64,000 nucleotides of DNA from positions 32,304,285 to 32,368,284 of the forward strand of contig CM067356.1 of assembly GCA_034190875.2 (NCBI GenBank), read 5' to 3'. The position numbers were made by a program, and so were the translations under genes. Under the pieces are notes generated by a model. That model ran no database searches. It was not told the origin of the DNA and was given only the letters and a program-made list of their open reading frames with translations. This stretch comes from Urechis unicinctus. Taxonomy: Eukaryota; Annelida; Polychaeta; Xenopneusta; Urechidae. Positions 1-13,600 of this stretch are shown one piece after another (the stretch's first letter is position 1; the number at the start of each line of letters is the position of its first letter).

Positions 1-2860
1 TAATATTTTGCAACACAGTGGACGCTACATTAATATCCCATCTTTTCGGACCATGTCATGCGTTTGGATAAGTATAGCCCTACACGTCTGAGTAGACATA
101 TTTTATATAACCGTCCGACCGGGGCTGGGATAATCAGTGCCATATGCACCCCAACCATCGTATATAACAAACAGCTGTCTTGGTTGTATGCTTACTATGA
201 TTTTATGTTAAAATGCGCCACTGTCTCTGTTTCAAACGAAAACTGACAGCACACGCAAGACTGCTCCCGCTCCGCCACGGGGATGAGACCCGCCATCTTT
301 AAAATGCACGCATCGGGCGTTGGCAAGCAAGGCGGGTGGGGAGTGGTTACTGGGTCAGGGTTTTTTTTTATTCTGAGCTTGTTTACAACCAAATAAATAC
401 CCAAACTACTCATAATCTTTGTCGAACCAACCTCAGTAATGAATGATTCTACATTAACAATAATTATTTTTGAATACATTTCACAAAAACAATTGTTAAC
501 TAAATTTGGTAGAATAAGTGCCCCCGGCGTGCAATGCCGCCAACTTAGACTCTTCTAAATATGGTCATGGAGGCGTTACATCGTTACATATATTCAACCG
601 AAGATCTTATTTTATTACATAAATATATAAATAACTCACCATTAGAAACTTGCACACTTGCTGCAGAATCCATTACTAATTTGGAATACCTCAATAAGTT
701 GAAAATAGCAGAAAAGTCGTCTGACGACAAGCTGGCAGCGTGCTAAGCTAATGTTCGCGTCAAAAAGGATTTCGCGCGGTTTTGCTTTCAACTGCTCGTG
801 ATATGGTTGGTTCGTCGGAGGGCTACGGGGTGAATATTCAACCAATCAAAAAGCTGTAAAAGCCATTGTGGGAGGGACAGTCTCTTCTTCCCGAAGCCGA
901 GTGAATGGGGTGAATTTGTAAAAATACCGGCGAGTTATCCGGATTTGAAGCAGAAAACCACGGATTTTAAAGCTTTTAAATATCGATTTCAATGCCATTC
1001 ACTCGGATCAGAATACCGTTTTCATTTTTCTTCAATATTCTGTCGTTTAAATGTGATTCTGATTAATATTCAGCCCTTACGACGATTTTCTGTCAACCAT
1101 ATAAATCCCGCCACGATATTTTGGGCCCCGAAAATGACGACATTTTGCCATTTTCGGGTAATATTTACGACTTATTCCCATTCGCCTATATGATTGAATT
1201 TGGTATCATATGAAAGAACTAATCTTTATCTACAACATATCTAAACAGCAAAGTCTGCCGTTTAATCATTCGCCGTCGGTAGCCAGTTACATCAGAGCCC
1301 TAAACAGCAAAAAAACGGCTTGTCCAAACAAAATCGGCGCAGCGTTTGACCGCCCTAACCGTAGTCCTCAGAAATGCCCTATTATCGCCCAAATGTAACA
1401 CTATTTCTATTAATAGCAAATTTAACAATTGCAGGGTACCAGTTGGATCTTTTGTTGATGACTCAAGGATTTGATATATCCATATAAGAACTACAGGACA
1501 ATGCTAAATAAATCACACAGTTTTCACAAATCTAAGCATTTCCGAACTAGCGGAAGTTGACGTCCAAAGTTTAATATCGAAATCCACCATGTGAACTGCA
1601 CGATTACTATCAGTTGCGCATGTGCAGTCCTTAAGCGGTAAAATTCAACAACTGGCCTATGGCTATGATGGTGTTGGCTGTAGTTGAAACTACGGGCATC
1701 TAGTCTATTTATTGGGTAACTGTAGCCTTTATGTATGATATAAATCTTGGTCCTGTGAACTGTCTGATTAGTTCCTGACTTCGGGAATGTGCTAAATAGG
1801 ATAATCTTATGTGTCCTCTGGTACATGTCCGATATTACTAAGCATGATGCCATTTTAAAGATTTCTTTGATACTAGCAACTCAATTAAACAATACATTGG
1901 ATATTATTCACCCCTTGCAGTCTAATGGGATTTTTGCCCATACTTATTCCCCAGTCTGTCAGACGGAAAAAGGCTGGTGGTAGTAAGTCAGGTATGGTGT
2001 AAATTAGTTGTTCCATAATTCGGCGAGGAATGTGATACCTTTACTGAAAATACAAAAGTAAGCAGGTGAATTTCCCCCCTTCAAATTTAGTTATTTCAGA
2101 TGAGAGTTCAATTATGTGATAAGGAGGAATGACGGAAGCAGAGAGCGGTTGTGGCACACGATTGATTTTCACTGTCTATATCTATGTGCTGATCCGGCAA
2201 TGTACCCTTGTGGTCCTTTCTATTAAATACGTATTCATAAAATATACCAATGGACTGACAAGCACAATGATTTACGAGTTAAAATGAATAAAAGCAACAA
2301 TTGCATGTAAACAGTTGTTGATATAATGAGTTTTCCAAAATATATGGTTGAGATCTCCAAAAAATAGACTGTGAATGTGAATAGTCATACTTATGCGACG
2401 ATAGTAACGATGTATTTACAAATTTCGTTTGCGCATAGAGTTTTAGAAAAAGATACCTTTGAAAAAAGCCCGCTTCGGTCATAATGTTTGACATTTTGCA
2501 TCATAACGTTATGAAAACTATGTGAAACCCAAACCAGAGAGCTTGTAGATTGTGTCAACAAAACGTGTTGTCCAGAAATAAATACGTACAATGGAGACGG
2601 CTCCATCTGAACCCAGGGGCAAACCAAAATCCAATAGACTTTGGAAATCGCAACAAACTAAAAGGTGGTAACCCTCGTTTGATGTCTCCATAATTTGAAT
2701 TGTTCCTCATTGAAATAGTTGCTTATATTATCGCTCATAGTGGTCCGCAGTTTGAATGGGCTGATATTAGTGGTAGTTGGCCGGATCTATAGGGTGGCCG
2801 GGCTAGATGACAGAAGGTGGATATGAGGAGGACCACTGCATATGAATATAGGGCATCCTT
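1..2860. other. No gene recognised; AT-rich intergenic DNA
   Basis: Only short ORFs without family signatures are present. The ORF at 561-746 (+) codes for 61 residues but matches nothing I know and has no clear splice sites. A 12-bp inverted pair (CCGAGTGAATGG near 897 and its complement near 993) is the only local structure seen. The missing upstream exons of the CCDC86 homologue could lie here, but I could not find them. Confidence 0.5.
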
Positions 2861-2865
2861 AAGTT

Positions 2866-3100
2866 TAGCTCCGGTCGAACGGTAATATGAATATATACCG
2901 TTCTGCTTCAACACTTTCCGCGCATCCAAGAAAACGCGTTTGGTTAATGTGCTGCATAAGTCATCTAGAAAATAACATATATCAAGACCTTGTACAAAAA
3001 AAAGTTCTAACGCACCAAAAAACTTAACCCCACTCGACGCTAATCTTCAAGAAATGACATCTATAGATCGTTTACGACCCTCTGTGACGTAACTGATAAG
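2866..3100 (+). repeat. Dispersed repeat family A (TAGCTCCGGT end), copy 1
   Basis: Starts with TAGCTCCGGT, followed by a hairpin (GAACGGTA ... TACCGTTC). A block near 2967-3075 then matches 21302-21415 closely, with shared stretches such as CTAGAAAATAACATATATCA and CCACTCGACGCTA. The right end of this copy is not clear. See the copies at 17075 and 21195. Confidence 0.7.
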
Positions 3101-3397
3101 TGCGCATGCGCTTACGCCTGGAGGCAAAAGAATGTGTATTGCGCAGTTGGCACTTGTCAATGCGCTGTGCGTAGCGGATGAGCAGCTCCGAAACGCTGTG
3201 AAACGAGCTGGCTGGAGGTGGACATCTGGCCAAGTCGAGATCAAAGAGGCCCATGTATGCTGTTTTTGTCTCGGCTTTATGAATACCAGTTTTAAATCCA
3301 TTAATATGACCAATTCCTCTGCTGGCCCAAGAACTCTCTCTGCATGTATTGTTGATCTCACGAGTCGTACAGAAAAGTTCACTTGTGTGTCTATTCT

Positions 3398-4990
3398 TTA
3401 TAACCGTGGTATTATTGTCATCATACCAAGTAGCGCAAAGTTGAGGGTTAGGCGATTAAGTTTAACCGAATTCCTGTGAATGTGTATCCCTATGGGGGTC
3501 CAGCATACAAAATGGCAAAATGAAGCTGTGGGATGAAGATTGAGTGTGCCTTGGGCCTGACTGTGATAGTGATGGTTCTTACTAAGACACGGTTGACAGA
3601 GTGGGGTGCTTGCAGTGTGCTGACCGAGATATGAAACACTTTGACATGGGTCAGCTTCCTTGTTGCTGTATGGGCATTTCACCTCCAAAACACCTGTGCC
3701 GTGGCAATTGCAGCTGTTTACTGCATCAGGGGATGCCCCTAAAACGGGGAACTGTGGGTCGACAACAAGACCAGAGGGCCGAATCTGGAAGTTTTGATGT
3801 TCCTTTGTCATTATGTCTTTGTACTGTCCCAAAGCAACGCCTTCTTTCTCCACCCCCATTTAATAGCATCAGCATTACATTCAGGTCCATAGCCCATAAT
3901 CTGATTCAACAGACTTTGGCTGGGTTTTTCAAGGGATTTTTTCAATAGGCGGCCAAAGTTTGACGCTGTCAGTCGACCACAACGTTGTTCTTTCCATGCA
4001 AGACATCTGCTTTGTTTCCTTGTTGCCTTTTCAAGGACTGAAGTTTAGTGATCAGTTAGCTGCATATCCTCCATAACAGCTAGTTTTGCACATTGAAACT
4101 GACTGTGGTCCATTTCAGTATACTTGGTAGCATAAAAGTGTGTCAGAGGTGGAGGAAGGTTGAAGTTGGGAGGCTTCGCAGGGTTTGTTATGGTGAAGAT
4201 GGCAGCATCTGGTCTTATGGCCTGTAACTTGGCAAGGAATGATGTGGGGTCTTCGATGATGTCATCTATTTGGTAGTTTCTTTTTCCTTTCTTAGGGACT
4301 GCCGTGTTTCCAGCATACTTAGGTTTGTGAAACTCTATGTTGGCTACAGTTTCCGGAAGTACCTGCATGTCGAATACAAAATGCTGAGTTCCGTGACAGA
4401 ATAGACCAACATAAAAATAACTGACCATGAAATTAAAACCAATGAAAAGTGAAAACATACCATATACATATACAAATATATATTCACATACCTTCTTTTA
4501 GCTAGTCGAGTTCCACTCGCAAGGCAATGAGGTACAAGAAGATGCCTCAAGAGTTCTCAACTTGTCGTCAACTTTAAACAATATAGCTGCGATGTGGGAA
4601 CACACTTCACCAAGACTGCAACACAAAAGTAAAGAACTGAGCTGATAAGAAAATATTTGGGTTTGACACAAGAATATTCCTTATGCTTATGTATCTTCAT
4701 ACTGTTACCTAGGCATTATAATATTATTATATTATTATTATCATTAGTACTTATATAAATTGAGAACACATACCCATACTCATGTGCATTGTCCAGATAA
4801 AACTGTGCCATCATTCCTTAAAGTAACCCACGCTTTGTGGTCCTTCTCTGATGTGGCTTGGCTTGGCTTGACTGTAACCCTGATGACATGACCCCTGTCT
4901 GTTTGATGGTGGAAACATGGCTGTACCCAACCGGAATGCAGATAGTTGTAAGCATCCAACGATTTGTAGGCTTTTAACTTCTGGTTTCAA
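3398..4990 (-). pseudogene. Decayed SWIM zinc finger / YqaJ-nuclease mobile-element gene
   Basis: Read right to left. An upstream exon (about 4980-4782) carries the lead-in seen in animal SWIM/YqaJ proteins (SLDAYNYLHSGWVQ, then AWVTLRNDG and GQCT). The next exon (about 4616-4510) has the SWIM half-motif LGEVCSHIAAILF followed by CTSLPCEWN. Another (about 4360-4045) ends in a stop codon. Past that stop the frame continues as a YqaJ/lambda-exonuclease-type domain (RCGRLTASNFGRLL, then GASPDAV, then GVLEVKCPYS). Frame breaks visible: a stop in place of the second SWIM cysteine near 4782, TAA after the CEWNSTS segment, TAA near 4045, and a 1-base shift in the G-run near 3858. Such proteins occur in many copies in cnidarian, lancelet and mollusc genomes and are generally treated as mobile or virus-derived. 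This copy looks inactive. Confidence 0.75.
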
Positions 4991-4999
4991 TCAGGTAAT

Positions 5000-6870
5000 A
5001 ATAAATATGGCCACAAATTACCGCTGGCCAGTCCTGCACGGATGCCGTCCATAATTTAAGTGTTCCAGAGAAATGGATCACCTTATTCAACGGAATTTAA
5101 ACTAACCGTCTCAAGTTACCCCTCTGTGACACTACTGTGTAGTATATTTGGGTCTTGTTGCGGCATTGCAAATCCATTGGTTGGTAGCAGGGTACTTACT
5201 TTTTAGACGGTACGGATAGCCTAAGGCATCTACAAGCTTTGAACTTCATTTCTGGCTTTGTTTCTTCACAACTCACTGGGGTGGGTTCGGTGATCTGAGA
5301 GGGTAGAGATAGACAGTAGAGTGGTGAAGAACAACTGGCCATATGCTGTTTTGTTTCCTTGCATGCAAAATTGACAAGATGCCGTTGTGTATTTCACCTC
5401 ATGGAACATCATCGATTGAAAACTTAATTGATAATTTTATAAATATCTAACATCAAACAGTCCAACCATTGTCATAACTGAAACAATTATGAGGGTGTTT
5501 GTTAATATGTGCAACCTACGAACATCAACCAACGTCATGGGAGATGATGCCCCTGCAGCCTGATGGCTGGTCTCAGGGCGTTCTGACCCGATACCCTACT
5601 ACAACAGGATGCGATATTGTAGCCCAGTGCCAGGCCTAACTTCTGTTGTCTCCCATTAGGACTCCAACTACGTCAAGCAAAAACTCATAGACTTTAAGAG
5701 TGAATGGCATCAAGGGATGATCCGTCCTGGGTAATCTTAAATGCCGTACCATGCTTGATGTTATATTAAGATCCTCCATGTTTCTCATTATATGCACAAT
5801 TTGAGAAAAAAATATTCGTCAACATTTGTGTTGCTATTCCTCTGTTGAAGGTATTGCCATTTTCGTTGAAGACTGCAACACATACTAACTAGGAATTGCT
5901 TCCTTAACCAGGTCTACACTCATCTCTTGAGTGCTTATTAATATCCCTGGATCAGGTTTTTACATTAGTTGAGAATATAAGTGAAAGAATAATTCAGGCT
6001 GACCTACTAGCACACAATTTTGATATCAGCTCTCTTATGCCTCACAAAACTATGTAAAGGAAGCATTTTCAACAAAATCATAAGCCTCTTTGACATCTAC
6101 ACCCGAAGCAGATGAAATAGTGGCTGGTAAAGTTGCTTCGAATTTGTTGTCGTTCGGATATTAACGCATGATACGGGGTAGGCCTTTTCTTGTGACTTTA
6201 TCGGGTGATCCAACAATTGAGTTGAAAGAAAAGATGGTATGTCTATTTCAAATGGAAATAGAGTAGGGTGAACAATCAATCCTTGATTGACCACTCCACC
6301 ACATTTGACTCATGTAAATATGTTGTCAATGTGATTATTCCTTAATTTGCTACAAAAACATGCATTAGCAAATCTTTTTTGCCAATATGTAGGTGTTACT
6401 CAAAAGTAGTAAACAGCACAGAAGCCAAGTATCTTTACCTAGGACTTAGACTGTGGAGTCTTCAGGCTGCTGTCCTGACTAATTATTGAACAGTAACCTG
6501 CTTTAATTTAATGTCCAATGATTTTGGCACAAAGAATGGTGTGTATCCGGGCTTCAACATATTTACTGCGAGTAAACTTTGCCTTAATTTCAGTGCAAAA
6601 CAAGGATGGATCTTACATATAAAATTGTATGGTATTTGTTGGATCATTCTATCTCTGTGTTCTTGCTAATCTGGTTGGTTAATTTTTTATAACGGCCTGA
6701 AAACCAATACAGGAGGGACCTGCTATGGTATGATCTTCCACTAACAAGCTTCTTGTCGTATCCACACCTGAAATTCATATATCTTTTCTGCATATAGATC
6801 AAACGGCAATTTTGTCAATTGGCAATGGGCATTGCAAGCACTGCATTTTGTTGAATGATGCTTCAATTGT
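5000..6870. other. No feature recognised
   Basis: AT-rich sequence between the decayed YqaJ gene and the first recognised CCDC86 exon. I searched the plus strand for the conserved segment that precedes the found exon in other CCDC86 proteins and did not see it. Confidence 0.4.
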
Positions 6871-6876
6871 TTGCAG

Positions 6877-9582
6877 ACATTCAGCTATTTATAAAGACAA
6901 GCCTCTAAAATCAACGTGGCAAAAAAAGGTGGATGAAAGGAACAACAAAAAACTGATGAAACTTCATGAAAAGCAACTCAAGGACGAGAGGTCACAGCGA
7001 CTCGAGGTATGTCATGATATCTAATACCTTGCAATTGGTAAGTGATAGCAATTTTAATGATGTCTTGTACATTTCTGTCACCTTGACCTAATGTCCAAGC
7101 TCACACCCTCAGATAAAGAAAGGAAGAATCTAATACATTTTATTGGCATGTTTTGTCAACATAGCCTGTTGAATGTTTATATTGCATTTGTGAACACCTT
7201 TGATAATGCCACTCTGATGGTTCAATTACAAGACCAATGTGACTAGTCTCTCTACCCCTTCCTCCCCTTTGTAAATTTTTTGATGGCTTGTCTTTATAAA
7301 GTTAGTTGGAAGCCCCAAATTTTATGCTGATATATCTTTGCTAGCTTAAAATATCCTTACCCTTTTACCCCCAGTTATTTATGAAGCTAGCTAGGAGAAA
7401 GCATTAAATATATTTATCATACATTTTGCATGCCTCACTATCATGATTCAATGTAACATAATTTGAAGGCCCTGTAATATAATATAATAGCCATACTGAC
7501 TCAACATTTGGTCTACCTGTACATTGCTATACAAGATAAATAGGCTCATGGAACACAGGGAAACTTGTGACCATCGCATGTATATTGATGAATTTATAAG
7601 TACTCAAATGTAATAAAGAATTCATGCTGTCCGGGGCCATGATAGGTTGACAATGATTTGGCTGACTCAAGGAAAAGCTTAGTTTATTTTATAGTACCGC
7701 TGCGTGCCATATTTGTGGGCGCCTCGTGAGGCGAGCAGAGAGCAACGGCGACCTTTTTACAGTGCGATAAGACAGTTGTTGTTAACAAACCAGCAAAGAG
7801 CAAGCAGAAATGACACCTGTTGTACTTACTTACTTTGTGAGAAAACTATAGAAAATTTAGTGATATGTTCAGAATTGAATGGGCCTCTTTTGATTGAAAT
7901 TTACGATACGACCAGTAATGACGATTGCACATCTGAATTAGATTTTTTAGCTCGTTACCGGAAGTTATGTCATTGATATCAATAAAAATCTTATCATTCA
8001 GTAGCCACAGCCACTTACAACATTTGACACAATTATTATGACCATCAATCAAATATTGTCGATGTTATAAGCGATTGAAAAATTTGTAAAAACAATACCA
8101 CAAAATTTTTTAGTTGGGGCTATGGGGCTAAATATTGTTGTACATATGTTATGAAAAGTTGGCCAATAAACCAGGCTACAGGGAGCTATAATCTGTTCCT
8201 AAATCGCACAATATGTAAAGAAGATATCAAGGATTGAAAAATTCACAATATGACCTTGACCTTAATGTCGTAAACTATTTTATCCATATTTTACTCCAAT
8301 AGATTTATTCAGTATCACGGGGAGCAACCCCTTCTAAAATAATAGATCATGTACATATTTCATTCAAGGGAGAGTATCTCCGCCATCTCTAATTAGAATC
8401 TTAATCACCGGCCTGTAATTGGCTCGTTTGCTACAACCAATAGCAAACGACGACGATGTGGGCTCCCTCCAAAAGCTGCCATACCAAGGCAGGCCAGGGC
8501 AGGTGCTTCAAATAAAAACATCACTAAGACATCCCTTCTCCATACTTTTGGATCTCAAAATTACTTAATAGTTTTACCAATAAAATACTATATTTCGGCC
8601 TCATCTCTGTGTTCGAGTTTTACTAAAAGAAGTCATCAACATCACACACAACATTAATATGAGGTCAAGGTCATAACAAAACCTCTCGGTTTTGTGCATC
8701 ATTACATCCTTCCATTGAAAAAAAAAATTGGATCAAATAAAAATCAACAAACAATGTTCAAACAAACAAACCGGACTGACTAAGATAACTTGTATTCGCC
8801 AAGTTAATAAGGACTTTTGACCCCTTGTGTTTTGTCTTTAAAAACGTTTCTAACTGATGAATCATCCATATTTTGTAGCCCCAGTCATTCTCCACATTAC
8901 CTTGTAAATTTGATATTAAGTTAATCCTCTTTATGGTTCCTGAAATATTACCTATCAGACATGACTACAATGCTAAAAGGAGCCAGTGAAGACTTATCAG
9001 CAATGTGATGTCACACTTAAAAGTTGTGATTTAGTCTTGTCATTGTGTTTGGTTGTTAATAATGTCAAGAGCAGTCAGAGCTTGAATCTTGACCTCTAGT
9101 TTTCTTAAATGCAGATCAAAAGAGGTGAAGAGATGTAATGATTTTAGTCCTGCATTCCAAAACAATGTGTTCCACATAAAGAGTTTTAAGGTCCATCAAA
9201 GGAAAACCGTGGTATTGCACAACCATGGCTATCATGGGTCGAGCATGTATGCATTGAGTGTATGCCTTAAATACATATTAACTATATCAACTAACTTCCA
9301 GCTTCTTCACAGTTAAACATTCTTGTTTCTGCAGGCAATGAGAAAACGACAGGAAATCAATAAGAAAAGACGAGAAGAAAACGCCCGTAAAGCAGAGGTT
9401 GTGCAAGAGGTAAAACATGTTAATAAATTGTAATCATTATATGTCTTTATATATGCTTGTACATGACTTTATTTGTTGATGATCAATCCCATCGATGTTT
9501 TTTCCTCTCTTTACAGATCAGGGATACAAGAAAAGTGAAACGCATGAGGAAGAAACAGCTGAGGCAGTTACAAAAGCGATAA
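6877..9582 (+). CDS. CCDC86: CCDC86 (cyclon) homologue, 3' three exons
   Basis: Exons 6877-7006, 9335-9409 and 9517-9582 join in frame with GT-AG introns and give about 90 C-terminal residues ending in TAA. The order of segments is that of CCDC86: DKPLKSTWQKK, a basic coiled coil (KKLMKLHEKQLKDERSQRLE), REENARKAEVVQ, then a Lys/Arg-rich end (KRMRKKQLRQLQKR). CCDC86 is a nucleolar and perichromosomal coiled-coil protein in vertebrates; the basic C-terminus is its conserved part. The family's N-terminus is low-complexity and poorly conserved, and the 5' exons were not found, so the gene is partial here. An AATAAA lies about 15 nt after the stop (near 9597). The function is transferred from the family. 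Confidence 0.8.
7007..9334 (+). other. CCDC86 intron, no other feature
   Basis: A 2.3-kb intron (GTATGT ... TTTCTGCAG). The ORF at 7704-7976 inside it has no family signature or splice context. No clear mobile element was recognised. Confidence 0.6.
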
Positions 9583-9596
9583 CACTCATGTACAAA

Positions 9597-9602
9597 ATAA
9601 AA
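9597..9602 (+). terminator. Polyadenylation signal of CCDC86 homologue
   Basis: AATAAA about 15 nt after the TAA stop, followed by an AT-rich stretch. Confidence 0.55.
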
Positions 9603-9609
9603 TATTTTT

Positions 9610-10650
9610 AACATTCCGCTATTTTTATTCCACAAAAAGATATTTATGAAATATGAGCTGCTGGGTAAGAGGGAATGAGCAGCTGAAACTAGACAATGAG
9701 CTTGCCTTAGTGTGTTGGTTTATGAGGTGATATACTTGAAGTTCAAACTTTAAGAGGCAATCTCACATATGCATTCAGTCATTGGACAATGACTCTAGTC
9801 AATCTTATCTGACGATAAAGATGAAAGATAGCCTTATCATCTAACACTTAGGGTTCATTATAAAAAAGCCTGGTATCAAACTTTTGAGGCTGTCATGGGT
9901 CAAGTATGTAGTAGGCATTAAGTGTATGCCCCAAAACACCTTTAAACAATGCAAGGCAACTCCCAGCTTCTTCGTGATCAAGTAATTCATTCTGGTTTAC
10001 ACATCAAGAATGCCTTGTAAAAGGTAAGAAATTGTTTTTAATCTAGGATCACTCATAAATTTGATGATTAACCCATGGATAAACATTACCAATTAGTAGG
10101 AGAACGATCAAATACTCCCTTATATAAGCTATATGCATCGAGAAACAGAAAAACAGATCAAACTAGATAAGATTATCTTCAAAATCTTTATTTGGTATTT
10201 TCAGACTTAAACAACAATCATATCTACAAAGAAGTGAAGGGAAGGAGATAAATGGAGGAGTCTCCCTGCAAAACACTAGTTAACCACTTAGGTGTGATAG
10301 TCAGAAGACGAGTATTCTACAAACTGTCTTTAAAGAGTCTCCTACTGGGTAACCATGGCAGCAGTGGGGCATGCAAGAAGACTTTATGTGGGTATTGACA
10401 AGAAAGTAATTTGTACACATTTGCATATCAAGTGATCACAACTGGTAACAAGACACAAGCAGCTACACACCTAACAGCTGTACAATGCTGCAGCTACAAT
10501 GTACACCTTGCCCCCATGTTAAGAAAACCTTCCTCACCCCCATTTTGAGCTACATTACTAAGCGGTCCATGTCAATAGTATTAATGTCTTATTACTTGGG
10601 TATGTTGACAATATGAGAGATGTATGTATGGCCACAAAGACAGGGAAGGA
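9610..10650. other. Convergent 3' region of CCDC86 and aldolase
   Basis: Holds the aldolase 3' UTR on the minus strand. A minus-strand AATAAA (TTTATT on the plus strand at 10187-10192) lies about 470 nt beyond the aldolase stop and is its likely polyadenylation signal. No ORF of interest. Confidence 0.5.
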
Positions 10651-10658
10651 GAAGATGA

Positions 10659-13600
10659 TCAATAGGCGTGGTCAGCGACAAACAGGGACTGTCCACCGGC
10701 AGCACTACCGGTTCCACCACCGTATTTGCCCAGAGCTGCGTCACCGTTAGACTGCAACAAAAAGAGGAAGTATCAAATATGCTATCATTGTTCTCATGCA
10801 CTAGCTCAACACATCCGAGTAAACCCCTTCAAATACATTATATATTCAAGAGGAGCAAGAGGCCAGCAAATGCATTAAGGCCAGCTCTAACTTAAACATC
10901 GCAGTAAGGAAACAGAAGAGACCTTGGCTCGGTTAAGCAGTTCTTCCTGGGCAGCCTTAACGAGGTCAGGCTGGCCCTTCCACGCAGCCAGCACGGAGGC
11001 TTGGAGGGCGCGGCCATATGAAAAGGTGAGTGCCCAGGGTTTACGTCCAGGGCAGGCGTTGATGGCGTTCAGATTGAGGGTGGCATCCTCTTCAGACTGA
11101 CCACCAGACAGGAATGTTACACCTGTAACAAACATTGGACAGAAATGTTACATAAGTACCTAACATTGGACAGGAACGTTACACTGCATGTAACAAATAT
11201 CAGATACAAATGTAACACGAGCAACAAGCACCAGACATCACTTTGTTCAACATAGGACTCCTGCTCAGGAACATACTGTATTACCTGCTACAGCTGCAGG
11301 GACAGTCCTCTGCAGGGCAGTGACAGTAGCAAGACCAATCTGCTCAGGCGTGTACTTCTTGGTGCAGCTTTGACCAGCTGTGAATGTTGGGCTTCAGCAA
11401 GGTGCCCTCAAGGAAGACGTGGTGGTCATTGAGAGCTTTGTAGACGAATCCCAGCACCTGATCACACCAAGGCAAACTTGCTGTAACTCGCGGTCAAACC
11501 CCTGATCAAATGATGAAGTGACTAGAGTATGGTGATGAGGTCCGAGTTTATGAATCGAGGTGGCTGGAGTAATGTGATGGGTTGCTGGTTTATTGCTCTA
11601 GATGGCCAAGGTATGTTAATGAGGTGGCTAGGATATATTATCAAGGTGACCTTTGTATGATAATGAGATTACTTGCACATGGTAATGGCTGATTATGATC
11701 ATGACGTGCATATAATTATACTAATGTTAGATTTGACAATGAGTATGTCATGGAGTGGATCACCTGTTCGGTGACACGTTGAGCTGTCTCCAGATCGTGA
11801 TCGCCATCAGGTAGAACCTCGGGCTCGACGATGGGCACCAGACCGTTCTGGACACCACACACCATACATGTATCATTCATCATTTGCCCAGCCAACAGGG
11901 CAACATAACAACTGATCAACACCATGGTGCTCTTCCCATCTCACCATCAACTTATACACAAATATAAATTTACTAGTGTCCAATGTGTAGAAATCTATAC
12001 TCTTATCTTAACCAATTTTAATTGTTTTTTGTATCGTGTAAATGCATCCTTAATTAAAATACAGTACTTGTAAATCTTTAAACTAGTGAATGATTGAACA
12101 AGTTATGAATCGCGTTGTTGTATCAGTGAAAACACATGGCTCAACATGATATATACAGAAACAAGATCATGTGAGAAGTAGGTTTACGTTACAAGGGGTA
12201 AATCACATGATGTTAGCCCGATGTGCCAGCATCAACAAGAGGAAAAAGAGATGTCAATATAACAACAACAACATGACAACGTGAGGTCATGAGAAACACC
12301 ACTGGTTCAATTAGATACAATCTAATCAGCTTCACACCCCATATAACACACAACAAACATGCAAAGAACAAATGCAGTGGAAACCAAGCACAATAAGAAA
12401 ATAAAAACTGATTAAATGCAAAGACGATTAAAATCTTTCCACATCTTCATCAGTTAATCTGTCACCAATAATTGTCTGTAATAAAGTACAGGCTCTTTGA
12501 AGACAAGCAATTTTAAGGAGGAAGCATCATATAATGTTAGTACCTACTGAACTACTGCCTTGATTACAGACTGTATGCCTCATTTTTTCTATTTGTCTTA
12601 TACATATCTACGTCTCCAATTATTCAGATGTCAATTCAATAAAAACAGTTACACTGGCAACTCTACAACTAAAGTGTTAATGGCAACTGCACAACAAACT
12701 GGAATTACACTAGAAGCAGATATTGCATGGTTCTTTGGTGGGATTCACAAGAGAAGACCTCCAACAGAGGACCTTCCAGAGACAACCACCTATCACACGA
12801 CAACAGCTAGAGGGGCACCTGCTGACAGATGGTGGCATAACGAGCCAGGACATTGGCATTCTCGATCATGCTCAGCAGAGACGGAGTGTGGCTCTGGATT
12901 TTGAGAACACAGCGCCACTTTGCGAAGCCGGCTCCATCCTTCTTGTACTGTGCACAGCGCTCAGCCAGACCGTCAAGACCTGGTGGAAATAGTTCATGTC
13001 ATCACATTACTACATCTGTAGCCCATATAGGCAACCAGGCACCCAACAACCATGGTATAGTGAACTGACAGTTATCAGTTAACGAGGAATGTTGTCAATA
13101 ATCAAAGCCATGCACCTCCTGTGGTGGACCTGTAACATAAAGGTAACTAGCATGGTGGCCATACTATAAACTTTTTTCAACAAGGAAACCAATGGATGCT
13201 AATTAATATTAGGGATATCAAGTGACACTAGTCAGACACATCAGTTTGCCCCTCAGGGAATGTAGCACCTGGTACAAGAAAATAGTTAGGGATATCAGCA
13301 GGGTGCAGTACATCCACCAGGTGGTCAGCTTGTCCTACTGAGAGAGGAAACATCAGACTTAAATGTATATTGCTGAAGGAACAGTCATTTGACAGTAGCC
13401 ATTAGCATTGACCCTGTTCAGGCTATTACTATTAACCACGTAAACTGTTACTTACCAGAAATGCAGCATCCACAAACTTGAACATGCAGGCAACCACCAC
13501 CAGCATTAGCAGTATATATGGATAACTAAGTGGTCTAACTGATTACATCCCCTGCTGATGAACATATCACCACCACCACAAGCTAATTACAAGGAGCTGT

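Noticed and set aside
561-746. 61-residue ORF as the missing CCDC86 N-terminal exon
   Set aside because: No similarity to CCDC86 and no matching donor site in phase.
3132-3948. Plus-strand ORFs over the YqaJ region
   Set aside because: Antisense of the decayed nuclease domain.
12560-13068. Plus-strand ORFs across the aldolase region
   Set aside because: Shadows of aldolase exon 4b on the opposite strand.
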